This document shows, piece after piece, positions 6,960-14,733 of a DNA stretch of 23,101 nucleotides; positions within the stretch are counted from its first letter, which is position 1; each line of letters starts with the position of its first letter. The notes beneath the pieces are model-generated. The model did no database searches, was not told where the DNA came from, and was given only the letters and a program-made list of their open reading frames with translations. Source of the stretch: Methanobacteriota archaeon (GTDB lineage: Archaea; Hydrothermarchaeota; Hydrothermarchaeia; Hydrothermarchaeales; JACQPM01); NCBI GenBank assembly GCA_016207475.1, contig JACQPM010000084.1:1-23101 (forward strand), read 5' to 3'. The position numbers were made by a program, and so were the translations under genes.

Positions 6960-8386
6960 GGCTTCACCGCCGTCTTGGCCCTGGCGAACCTCTCCAGGTC
7001 TCGCCTTGTCTTATCGTCCACCGGTGCCGCCTTGATGAGGCCTTTTCCGATCATCTCATCCAACACTGCCTCCCCTTCCAGGGTCCTCACCACCGCCAGG
7101 GACCAGCCCTTTGGGACTCCCACCCCGCCGATGCTTATGTCGGCCATCCTTGCCAGGGGATCGGCACATACTTTGCACCCCGGATTCTCGTAATCTGCCA
7201 GGGCTCGGAGAGGGAACTCCGCCCTCCCGTCCAGGTGGACCCTGCCCCCCGATATATCCACCCTGCGGACCCCCTTCTGGGACAAGCCTGCCCTAGAAGC
7301 CAATGCTTCCATCCCCCCGGGGAGGAAGTTGGCCCTGCAGAAGAGGCCCGCCTTGAAGGTTATGTTGCCCAGCTTCTCCATGGCCCCGAGCTTCTCGGCC
7401 CCGGTCACCTGGCACGGGAGGCCCACCATGGCGATCCTGCCTTCGACGCCTTCCAGGGTCGGCAGGGATGGGGAGAGGGCATAGGTGGAGCCGGCGGCGG
7501 AGAGCGCTTCCTCCCTGGTCCGGGCTATGAAGGGCTCGGGACTCAGGCCGCGGCGCCTCACCATTAGGACCCCCTCCGCCCTCTGGGAGTCCAGGAGATG
7601 GATGGCCAGGGTCGTGGCCAGGCCCCCGTCCTGCGCCCTCGCGAGCACCTCCGGGAGCCTGCTCCTGACCGCCACCATCCGCCTGAAGGGCCCCAGGCCA
7701 TCTCCCCACTCCCCCGGGAACTGGACCGGGCAGACGGCGATGCAGGAGCCTTCGCAGGCTGCGCAGTCCGCGCCGCCCAGGTACCTGGGCCCCTGGTGGT
7801 TGACTTCTATAGCTCCATCCGGGCATGCCACCTCGCAGGCCCCGCAGGCCCCGCAGAGCCCCTCCCCTGGGAAGACCTCCACGGTCCTCTCCTTCAGGAC
7901 CCTGGCCTGGAGCCTGTTTGAAGCAACGAACATGAGGGCGGCAAGGAGGAGCCATGTACCCAGGAGGCCTCCGAGGGCGAGGGCGAGCCTATCTCTGTCC
8001 ACCTTGGGCCTCTGGAGCTCCATCTTTATCCTGGCATGGGCCCGCTCCAGATCCCTGGAGGCCGCGAGGGCCTTGGCTCCATCCCCTTCCGCGGCCGCCT
8101 CCTCTAATTTCAGGAGGTGGGCCTCGAAGTCAGCCACACTCCCCGCCAGCTCCCTGTTGTAGTCGGCTCCCAGGTCCAGCTCCCCTTTTATCACCTCCAG
8201 GTGGGTCTCGATCTCCTTGGCATGGTCCGGTATCCCCTGGAGGTCGGCGGGGCTCATCTTCCCCAGGTTGGCCCCAATCTCCCCCATGGCCATGTCTACC
8301 CTCCCCTCCTGGGAGACGTGGGCGTGGGCAGCCGGGAGTAAAATGAGGATGAGGAGGATGGGCAGACCTTTCTTGGGTATGGCCAT
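6956..8386 (-). CDS. Membrane-anchored FrhB-like F420 oxidoreductase with 2[4Fe-4S] domain and outside helical domain
   Basis: 476 residues, multi-domain. Residues 1-23: signal or membrane segment (ending AHA). 24-131: a hydrophilic helical region, predicted outside, with a pattern like the cytochrome b562/c' four-helix bundle (MGEIGANLGKM near the start, ERAHARIK at the end; M34 and H117 are possible heme ligands). 133-155: membrane helix. 178-219: two [4Fe-4S] sites, C178/C181/C184/C188 (CGACGACEVACP) and C208/C211/C215/C219. 235-476: FrhB/FdhB/FpoF-type F420-flavin domain, with DGGLATTLAIHLL, GLPCQVTGAEKLG (C325), AGLFCRANF (C350) and GCKVCADPLARMADISIGG (C404, C407). Known members couple F420/F420H2 to Fe-S clusters through FAD. 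The gene lies 23 bases after the small cytochrome gene and overlaps the polyferredoxin by 4 bases. Probable role: cytoplasmic F420H2 oxidation at the membrane. Direction and exact cofactor are inference; some FrhB relatives use other substrates. Confidence 0.87.
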   Translation of the reverse strand: MAIPKKGLPILLILILLPAAHAHVSQEGRVDMAMGEIGANLGKMSPADLQGIPDHAKEIETHLEVIKGELDLGADYNRELAGSVADFEAHLLKLEEAAAEGDGAKALAASRDLERAHARIKMELQRPKVDRDRLALALGGLLGTWLLLAALMFVASNRLQARVLKERTVEVFPGEGLCGACGACEVACPDGAIEVNHQGPRYLGGADCAACEGSCIAVCPVQFPGEWGDGLGPFRRMVAVRSRLPEVLARAQDGGLATTLAIHLLDSQRAEGVLMVRRRGLSPEPFIARTREEALSAAGSTYALSPSLPTLEGVEGRIAMVGLPCQVTGAEKLGAMEKLGNITFKAGLFCRANFLPGGMEALASRAGLSQKGVRRVDISGGRVHLDGRAEFPLRALADYENPGCKVCADPLARMADISIGGVGVPKGWSLAVVRTLEGEAVLDEMIGKGLIKAAPVDDKTRRDLERFARAKTAVKP

Positions 8387-8409
8387 TAGGGGTATGGGTA
8401 AGACTAACG

Positions 8410-8892
8410 TCAGAAGTTGGCGTCAAAGTAGGTCTTGGCCCGGGTGTAGATCTCACTCTTGTTGCTGTAGTTGAAGTAGACGTAGTGGGCCGACTGGTTG
8501 CTCACGTTGACGGTGACACCCCCCTGGTTATAGGTGGTGACATTGCCGGTGGTATTGTCGTACCTGGTGTGGCAGTTGGTGCAGTAGGCGTTCTTGGTCA
8601 GGTTGTGCTTCAGGTTTATGCTCACGTTGTAGCCGCCCATGTTGGTGTAGTTCGGGTAGAAGCCGTGGCAGATGCAGCCCGTGGCGTTGTGGGCCCTGGC
8701 CTTGCTGATCTTCTCGGCGATGGCAGGGTGGCACTTGGCGCAGAAGTAGGCGTCTCCAGATTGGCTATCGTTCCTGAGCTTGTAGACGGTGTGGGAGCCT
8801 GCGAAGGTGGACTTGGCAGGGAGGAGGAAGTACACCCCAGCTATGACGACGGCCGCCACCAGGGCGAGTATGAAGAGCTTCCTCTCGACCAT
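8410..8892 (-). CDS. Small sequon-rich multiheme cytochrome with a CXCH variant site
   Basis: 160 residues. An N-terminal signal or anchor helix (about 6-24) is followed by a small domain with CXXCH at C51 and C104 and, between them, a TGCICHG segment (C73, C75, H76) in which only one residue separates the cysteines. Further histidines (H34, H68, H96, H135) could serve as distal ligands. About 11 N-X-S/T sequons occur in 160 residues, clustered in the heme-free C-terminal third, so heavy N-glycosylation is likely if the protein is outside. It starts one base after the stop of the 16-heme cytochrome and shares that operon. I do not recognise a named family. Its size, export signal, several hemes and glycosylation potential resemble what is known of archaeal extracellular cytochrome filament subunits, but no homology can be shown here. 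Confidence 0.85.
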   Translation of the reverse strand: MVERKLFILALVAAVVIAGVYFLLPAKSTFAGSHTVYKLRNDSQSGDAYFCAKCHPAIAEKISKARAHNATGCICHGFYPNYTNMGGYNVSINLKHNLTKNAYCTNCHTRYDNTTGNVTTYNQGGVTVNVSNQSAHYVYFNYSNKSEIYTRAKTYFDANF

Positions 8893-8893
8893 C

Positions 8894-11800
8894 TCACGGG
8901 CTCCCGGGAGTCTTGTCCGGCAGCGTGTGGCAGTACCGGCAGTCCTTCCCTATGCTTCTGTTGAAGGTGGCCTTGGCGTCGTTGTATACCGTGGAGTTGT
9001 GGCAGACGGTGCAGTCCGTTATCTCGAGCGCGGACTTGAGGGCTCCGCTCACGTTGTAGGAGGTGGCGTTGGGCGAGGTGGTGAGATTGTGCCTCCCGGT
9101 CTTGTTCTGGGGCGGCGTTATCACTGGCTCCAGGTTGCCGTCCACGGGCTGGACCTCGTGGCAGGCCTCGCACCACTTCCAGCCGTACTCCGGCGGCATG
9201 AAGGCGCTGGGATTGGCACCGGGGTGGCTGGCGCTGGCGTTGCTGGTGGCGGTGTGGCAGTTGAGGCAGTCCAGGGCCCCGTGGACCGAGGCCTTGAACA
9301 TGCTTTCGTTGAGGAACTTGGCGGGCCTGCTGTAGGTGCCGTTCATCGTTGAGAAGGAGAAGTGGCACCCGGTGCAGGCCTGGCCGACCTGGACGTTGTG
9401 CTTGAACTCCGTCATGTAATTGCCCTTCACCAGCCCCCCGTGGCAGCCCTTGCAGACGTCGTCGGAGGAGCTGGCGGCCAGGGTGTCGGAGTGGTTGAAA
9501 CCGCCCTGGGCTGTAGAATAATTTGTGTTGTCAGGGGGTATCGACCCTGTATCAATGAGGAGGCGGTTGGTCATGTTGGTGTAGTAGGGGTTGGAGGGGT
9601 AGTGGCAGGCCCCGCACCAGAAGGAGGTGCTATTTATGGTCCCGTTTATGTAGTTCGTCCCTTTGTAGGCCACCGCCACCCGCCCCAGGGCCGAGGCGTT
9701 GTGCTTGGTGTTCCCGTGGCAGTAGTGGCAGGAGAGGGAGCCGACTGTGGCCCCCTTCTGGTAGTAGACGCCCACGAAGTCGAGGGTGAGGTTGCTCTGC
9801 GTGCCAGAGTCCCCGGACTGGTTTGAGTCGACCCACTGGATGGAGACGACGCCGCCGGAGCTGATCTCGCTGGAGCTGAGCGTGAAATTATGCCAGACGT
9901 TGGTGGCGCTGAAGGTGGTGGCGTTCTTCAGGACGAACTGCCCCGTATCGAAGTTATAGACGTAGAGGTCGAAGTTCTCGCCGCCGGAGCTGATGTTCCC
10001 TTTTATCGTCAGGTTGTAGGCGTCCTTTGCCAGGGGCACCCCTGTTATATTCTGGACGACATCGAGGCGGTAGTTGGTGGCGTCGCTGGTGTTGGCATAG
10101 ACCCTCTCGAAGTCCACGTAGAGGCTGTCCCTGGCAGTGTTCTCGGACCTGTTGGCGTCGATGAGCCTGACCCATACCACTCCGGACTGGAGCTCCGTGG
10201 CCTTGGTCAGGGAGAAGTTGTACTGCCCCATGGCGGCGCCGGAGATCTGGCCCTTGTAGTTGTAGTCGCCTGTGCTGTTCTGGACGGTCACGTTGAAGGC
10301 CTCGCTCCCGGAGGTGTTGGCCCTTATCTGGAGCGTATAATTCTCGTAGTTCGTCGGTATGCCCGTTATGTTGGTGGTGGCGTTGAGGGCGAAGATGGGC
10401 GGGGTCTGGTAGGCCGTTATATTGAGCAATACGTCGTCGAAGTGCACGTCTATCCCGTTCCTGAGCCTCCCGTTGGAGGAGGCGTCGAAGGTGATCTCCA
10501 CGTAGAGGTTGTACCTGGTCCCGGCTGTGAGGGTGGTGGTGATGGAGGAGTTTGTGTAGAAGGCCCAGGTCTGGGTGAGGGTAGTGAGGTTGGCGGATCT
10601 GTAGAGGGTGTCCACGAGGGTTCCGTTCATGTAGTTGAGGTACATCTTCACATAGTAGTTCCCCGGGCTAACGATATCGCCGATGGAGGCGTTCCAGGCG
10701 AAGCGCGATGTTATGCCGGTTATGTTGTCCGGGGCCACGAAGGACTGGTTGATCCTCCCTACGGCAATCTCGTTCCTCACCTCGGCGGAGGAGTTGATCA
10801 CGTAGCCCCTTGCCCCGGAGCCCCCGGCTATGGTGTTCCCGGCGCCGCCCGTGAAGTTGAGGAGGTCGCCCGAGGGATCGGTCTCGGTGTAAGCCCAGTT
10901 GGTGGCGGCCTGGCCCGTGAGGGCCGAGAAGTTACCGTTGACAACGTAATCGCTAGTGGCTAGCACGTAGCCTATGGTGGCCTCCTCGCTCAGGTTGGCG
11001 AAGGCCCCGCCGTCGGTCCCGTTCTGCATGTTGGCGAAGTTGGCTGCGCTCCCGTTGTAGAAGGAGATGGCGGTGACGTAGGTGGAGACGTTCTGGGCGA
11101 CGGTGATGAGCGCTTCTGTCAGGCGCTCGAAGAGGCCGTCGGCGGTCTGGGCCCCGCTCACCCCCGTCGTCGTCCCGTTGGTGACGGACTCGGCGGCCAC
11201 GGCCTGGGTCCCATTCTCAGCCGGGAAGTCGCCCCAGTACTGCCCCCACCTCTGGCCCGTGTTGTTGTCTGAGTGGTTCAGCGGGGTGGGAATCTGGGGA
11301 GCGGCCGGGCCTGTGTAGCCGACCTTGCTGGTTGCCAGGATGGTAGTCCAGTTCCCCTGGTGGCAGCCCCGGCAGTCCACGGCCTGGGACCGGTTCTGGG
11401 TGTATGCGCCTCCACTGTTGGTGGCGAAGCTTATGTTGTGGATGTCCTGGGAGTGGCAGATAGTGCACGGCACCTGCCCGTTGTGCCTGGTCTTGTCCCC
11501 CCCGGCGGATATGTTGGTGTGGCACCACTGGCAGAAGGTGTCCTCGGTACCGCTGTTGCTGTAAGTGGCGTTCTCGGCTTGGGAGGGGCTCAGCCCCGGC
11601 TTGGTTATGTTGTGCGTAGGCCCATGGCAGATGATGCACGGCACATTGCGGGTACCCTTGTGGGCCTTGAGGGGCGTCATCGTCCAGGTGGACACGAGGC
11701 TGACATTGGTGGAGTTGAAGGAGTAGACGGACTGTTTGTTGGCGTTCCAGGTGGTGTAATTCGTTAAATTCGTGTTATGCCGGACGGTGGCGTTCCCGCT

Positions 11801-12661
11801 GTGGCACCGCGAGCCGAAGCAGTCGGGGGCCTCCGGGAAGGCCCCCACCGTCCTGGCCCCCAGGTGGCAGGTCCAGCAGGTGACGCCCGTGCCGGTCAGG
11901 TTGTTGTGGACCCCCCATGGGAAGACGCCGCCAGGGTTCTCCGCAGGGCCGCCCGTGATATCGGTGGCAGGGGTCGGGTACCCGTAGAGGGTGTGGCAGT
12001 AGGTGCACTGCCCGTTCTGGATGGTGTTAGTATGCATGGTCTTCCCGAGGCCGTCTATGTGCATGGGCTCCATGAAGTTGCTGGTATTCCCGGAGTATGG
12101 GGTGCTGTTGGTCCGGATCCAGTCGCTGGCGGTGTATATCTTGTCACCCGGGTCGCCGTGGCAGTTCTTGCAGCCCATGAAGGTGTAGGTGAAGGCGGTG
12201 GAAGAGCTTATGGAGCCAGTGGAGGCGGTGATGGTGTAGGTCCCGTTGGTATTCTCACCAAGGTTGTTCATGTAGTAGGAGAAGTTGGCGGCCCCGAAGG
12301 AGTCCGTCAGGTTGTAGCCTACGGCCAGGGTGGAGCCGTTGGGGTAGGTTAGGTTGAAGGTGACGTTCTCGCCTACCTGAGGGAACCCGGACTCGTTCAT
12401 GACAAGAGCGTACGCTCTTATCCTAACCTTCTCCCCAGACCAGTAATTGGTGCCGACGCTCGTCCAGGAGACATCGGCCCCGTTTATGCACCCGCTCACC
12501 ACTATGGTGACCATGGGGTCGTCGTTTATGACGAAGCGGTTGGTGGAGACCTTGATCTGGGTTGGGGCTGCGCAGGCTGAAGGGGAGATGGCAGTAAGAA
12601 TGATGGAGAAGGCCAAGACTGCGGACAGCAGCCCCAGATACCCCCTTGCTCGTTCTGGCAT
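8894..12661 (-). CDS. Secreted 16-heme cytochrome c (8 hemes + beta region + 8 hemes)
   Basis: 1255 residues from the chosen start. Signal peptide about 1-31 (MPERARGYLGLLSAV..., ending ACA). Residues 33-160 look like an Ig-type beta domain. The N-terminal heme domain (164-434) has seven CXXCH and one CX4CH (CFGSRCH, 281-287). A heme-free beta-rich region of about 540 residues (435-977) looks like tandem beta-sandwich/carbohydrate-binding-type modules. The C-terminal heme domain (978-1245) has eight CXXCH. Well over fifty N-X-S/T sequons; no C-terminal anchor. Start choice: the in-frame ATG at 12691 lies inside the TATA box and so cannot be in the transcript; ATG 12661 is about 30 bases from the TATA box and opens directly into a signal peptide. 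First gene of the operon with the small cytochrome, F420 oxidoreductase and polyferredoxin. Likely an extracellular electron conduit or acceptor; the terminal partner is unknown. Confidence 0.93.
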   Translation of the reverse strand: MPERARGYLGLLSAVLAFSIILTAISPSACAAPTQIKVSTNRFVINDDPMVTIVVSGCINGADVSWTSVGTNYWSGEKVRIRAYALVMNESGFPQVGENVTFNLTYPNGSTLAVGYNLTDSFGAANFSYYMNNLGENTNGTYTITASTGSISSSTAFTYTFMGCKNCHGDPGDKIYTASDWIRTNSTPYSGNTSNFMEPMHIDGLGKTMHTNTIQNGQCTYCHTLYGYPTPATDITGGPAENPGGVFPWGVHNNLTGTGVTCWTCHLGARTVGAFPEAPDCFGSRCHSGNATVRHNTNLTNYTTWNANKQSVYSFNSTNVSLVSTWTMTPLKAHKGTRNVPCIICHGPTHNITKPGLSPSQAENATYSNSGTEDTFCQWCHTNISAGGDKTRHNGQVPCTICHSQDIHNISFATNSGGAYTQNRSQAVDCRGCHQGNWTTILATSKVGYTGPAAPQIPTPLNHSDNNTGQRWGQYWGDFPAENGTQAVAAESVTNGTTTGVSGAQTADGLFERLTEALITVAQNVSTYVTAISFYNGSAANFANMQNGTDGGAFANLSEEATIGYVLATSDYVVNGNFSALTGQAATNWAYTETDPSGDLLNFTGGAGNTIAGGSGARGYVINSSAEVRNEIAVGRINQSFVAPDNITGITSRFAWNASIGDIVSPGNYYVKMYLNYMNGTLVDTLYRSANLTTLTQTWAFYTNSSITTTLTAGTRYNLYVEITFDASSNGRLRNGIDVHFDDVLLNITAYQTPPIFALNATTNITGIPTNYENYTLQIRANTSGSEAFNVTVQNSTGDYNYKGQISGAAMGQYNFSLTKATELQSGVVWVRLIDANRSENTARDSLYVDFERVYANTSDATNYRLDVVQNITGVPLAKDAYNLTIKGNISSGGENFDLYVYNFDTGQFVLKNATTFSATNVWHNFTLSSSEISSGGVVSIQWVDSNQSGDSGTQSNLTLDFVGVYYQKGATVGSLSCHYCHGNTKHNASALGRVAVAYKGTNYINGTINSTSFWCGACHYPSNPYYTNMTNRLLIDTGSIPPDNTNYSTAQGGFNHSDTLAASSSDDVCKGCHGGLVKGNYMTEFKHNVQVGQACTGCHFSFSTMNGTYSRPAKFLNESMFKASVHGALDCLNCHTATSNASASHPGANPSAFMPPEYGWKWCEACHEVQPVDGNLEPVITPPQNKTGRHNLTTSPNATSYNVSGALKSALEITDCTVCHNSTVYNDAKATFNRSIGKDCRYCHTLPDKTPGSP

Positions 12662-12688
12662 TATGCATCTAGTATTTGAACCCAAGCT

Positions 12689-12719
12689 CATATAGATTTT
12701 TGGGAAGTTTTGTTGTCAA
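12689..12719 (-). promoter_or_regulatory. Promoter of the 16-heme cytochrome operon with TTGACAAC box
   Basis: Minus strand: TTGACAAC (12712-12719), 9 bases, CAAAAAT, then CTATATG (12689-12695). The distance between the TTGACAAC box and the CTATA element is identical to that at 4288-4320. Initiation about 25 bases downstream would fall near 12665-12668, just ahead of the ATG at 12661, so the mRNA is nearly leaderless. Confidence 0.65.
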
Positions 12720-12731
12720 TGGATGGGAAGC

Positions 12732-14726
12732 TCACCTCCGCCGCCGTGGTCCCTTAAGGTACCTCCTAGAGGCGGCCACTGCCAAAAGGGTGGCCAGTAC
12801 CGCTAGGAGGAGCCATCCCATCTCCGAGATGTGGGGCCTCGGAAGCCTGACCCCCTCCAACAGGCCCTTTTTCAATGGGGGGAGGGGCGCGCTCCTCAGG
12901 GGTTCCGGGAGCTCCAGGACCCATACATCGCCGTTCCCGCCCTGGAGGGACTGGTAGGCTACATTATCGCCTCCAGGCGACCAGGCAGGGAAGTACTCGT
13001 CGGCTGTATGGTTGGTGAGGCGGGCCTTGTTCCCCCCCTCGCTGGCCATGACCCATACGTTGAAGTCGCCGCCCAGGTTTGACTCGTAGGCTATCCAGCG
13101 CCCGTCCGGCGACCATGTGGGCCCCCCCTGGTTCTCAGGCTCTTCCGTAAGCTGCGTCACATTACCGCCGGCCGCGTCCATGACGAAGATGTCCCAGTTC
13201 CCGGCCTCGTTGGACTCGTAGGCTATTCGCCACCCGTCTGGGGACCAAGACGGGTCGTTCTGGTGGGCGGGGTTGGAGGTGAGCTTCTTTACGTTCTGCC
13301 CGTTGGCGTCCATCACATAGATGTCATTGTTCCCGGCCTCGTTGGAGACGTAGGCTATCCTCCGGCCGTCGAGGGACCACTCCGGGAAGATCTCGACGGC
13401 CGGATTGGAGGTGAGCTGCCTCTTGTTGGTCCCGTCTGCATCCATGAGCCAGAGGTCCCAGGTCCCGCCCCGGTCTGAGCTGTAGACTATGGTCCGCCCA
13501 TCAGGGCTGATGGCAGGAAAGTCCTCGACGGCCTCCTCCTGGGAGACGGGCCGCCCCTCCCCGGTGGCCGTGTCAAAGACCCATATATCCCCTTTGGAAT
13601 CCTGGGAGCGGTCGGTGTAGACGATATATCTCCCATCGGGGGACCAGGAGGGCTTTTCCTGGGGGTAGGTGGAGAGGGTGAGCTGGGAGATATTGATAGA
13701 GCCATGAGGGCTATCCAGCGTGTAGCTCGTGGGTGGCCTAGCCACCGGCTCCACCCCGACCCCTCGGACCATGTATATCCCTTCCACAGGGCTGACGCAG
13801 TGGTAGTAGACCCTGAGGGCCCCATCAGAATCCTCAAGCAGGCTCTTGTAGTCGCACTTGAAGTCGCCCCTCCGCCTTACCATGTTGAAGGAGAGCTGGA
13901 CCGGCTCAGACAAGCTGGCGCCGTCCCTGGAGCCCATGATGAAGATGTCCTCGTTCCCGGACCTCTCGGATGTGAATGCCATCCAGTAGGTGCCCTTGGA
14001 GTCCTGGATGAAGTCGATGTAGTTGTTGTTGGAGGGGTCAGAGGTTATCTGCTTGGGTTCTGACCACGAGATGCCGTCTGATGAGTTCGTCAAGAAGATA
14101 TCGAACTTGTTGGGCTGCTGGACGAGCCTGGTGAAGGCCAGCCAGTAGACCCCCTGCTTATCCTGGATCATGATAGGGAAGCTCTCCTGGGCGCCCTCCG
14201 TCACCCTCCTCGGCTCCGACCATGTTACACCGTCGGATGAGCTGGTTAGGTGGACGCTGTAGTTGCCGTCCCGATTCGAGATGAAGGCTATCCAGTACCG
14301 CCCCACTGAGTCCTGCATTATGGAGGGGTAGGAGTCGAAGGCCGAGCTCCCGGCCACCCCCCATGCCTCGGACCACTCCGGCCCGTTGGACCTGGCCAGG
14401 AATATATCGAAGTTGCCGTTCTTGCTGGAGGAGAAGACCAGCCAGTGGGTGCCGTTCACATCCTGGAAGAGCCTGGATTCGGAATCGAAGGCGGGGCCAG
14501 TGACCACCGGTATCGGACTGGACCAGCTGCCATCGTCTCTAGACTTGGTGAGGAAGATATCGGCACCCCTGACGAGGGTCATCAGGAAGGTACCGTCTCT
14601 ATCCTGGATCACTGAGGGGTGGGTGGCCCCCTCGAATGAGAGCTGTGGCTGGGACCAATTGGCGTAGACCGTGCTGAATGCCAGTAGGGGTACTAGGAGC
14701 GCCAGAGTGTACTTCAGGACCATCAT
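12732..14726 (-). CDS. Secreted, membrane-anchored double beta-propeller protein (BNR-like + TolB/PD40-like)
   Basis: 664 residues. Signal peptide 1-22. The N-terminal half (about 24-320) carries Asp-box/sialidase-like repeats (SRDDGSWSSP, SSSDGVTWSEP, NSSDGISWSEP, GSRDGASLSEP), each within a longer blade repeat of the type 'QDSxGxYWxAFxSxRxGNxDIF'. The second half (about 345-595) holds six PD40/TolB blades built on WSPDGRxIAYxSNxxGNxDIxVMD and ending in xLT, enough for a closed six-bladed propeller. A C-terminal membrane helix (about 638-655) ends in RRYLKGPRRRR. It is predicted to face outward. Translation starts at the first of two ATGs, directly after a GGGGAGA ribosome site, 7 bases from the stop of the upstream propeller gene, so the two form one operon. 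No catalytic residues identify an enzyme; a binding or scaffolding role at the surface is the cautious reading. Confidence 0.86.
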   Translation of the reverse strand: MMVLKYTLALLVPLLAFSTVYANWSQPQLSFEGATHPSVIQDRDGTFLMTLVRGADIFLTKSRDDGSWSSPIPVVTGPAFDSESRLFQDVNGTHWLVFSSSKNGNFDIFLARSNGPEWSEAWGVAGSSAFDSYPSIMQDSVGRYWIAFISNRDGNYSVHLTSSSDGVTWSEPRRVTEGAQESFPIMIQDKQGVYWLAFTRLVQQPNKFDIFLTNSSDGISWSEPKQITSDPSNNNYIDFIQDSKGTYWMAFTSERSGNEDIFIMGSRDGASLSEPVQLSFNMVRRRGDFKCDYKSLLEDSDGALRVYYHCVSPVEGIYMVRGVGVEPVARPPTSYTLDSPHGSINISQLTLSTYPQEKPSWSPDGRYIVYTDRSQDSKGDIWVFDTATGEGRPVSQEEAVEDFPAISPDGRTIVYSSDRGGTWDLWLMDADGTNKRQLTSNPAVEIFPEWSLDGRRIAYVSNEAGNNDIYVMDANGQNVKKLTSNPAHQNDPSWSPDGWRIAYESNEAGNWDIFVMDAAGGNVTQLTEEPENQGGPTWSPDGRWIAYESNLGGDFNVWVMASEGGNKARLTNHTADEYFPAWSPGGDNVAYQSLQGGNGDVWVLELPEPLRSAPLPPLKKGLLEGVRLPRPHISEMGWLLLAVLATLLAVAASRRYLKGPRRRR

Positions 14727-14733
14727 CTCCCCT

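Noticed and set aside
12668..12690. tRNA-like T-loop string GGGTTCAAATAC (minus strand)
   Set aside because: No acceptor stem, anticodon arm or D arm surrounds it; it is the short leader of the cytochrome operon.
12662..12691. Upstream ATG at 12691 as the start of the 16-heme cytochrome
   Set aside because: It lies inside the TATA box, so it would not be transcribed; ATG 12661 opens into a good signal peptide.
12732..14726. TolB of a Tol-Pal system
   Set aside because: Only the propeller blades match; there are no Tol/Pal partners, the protein has a second BNR-like propeller and a C-terminal anchor, and the host appears to be an archaeon.
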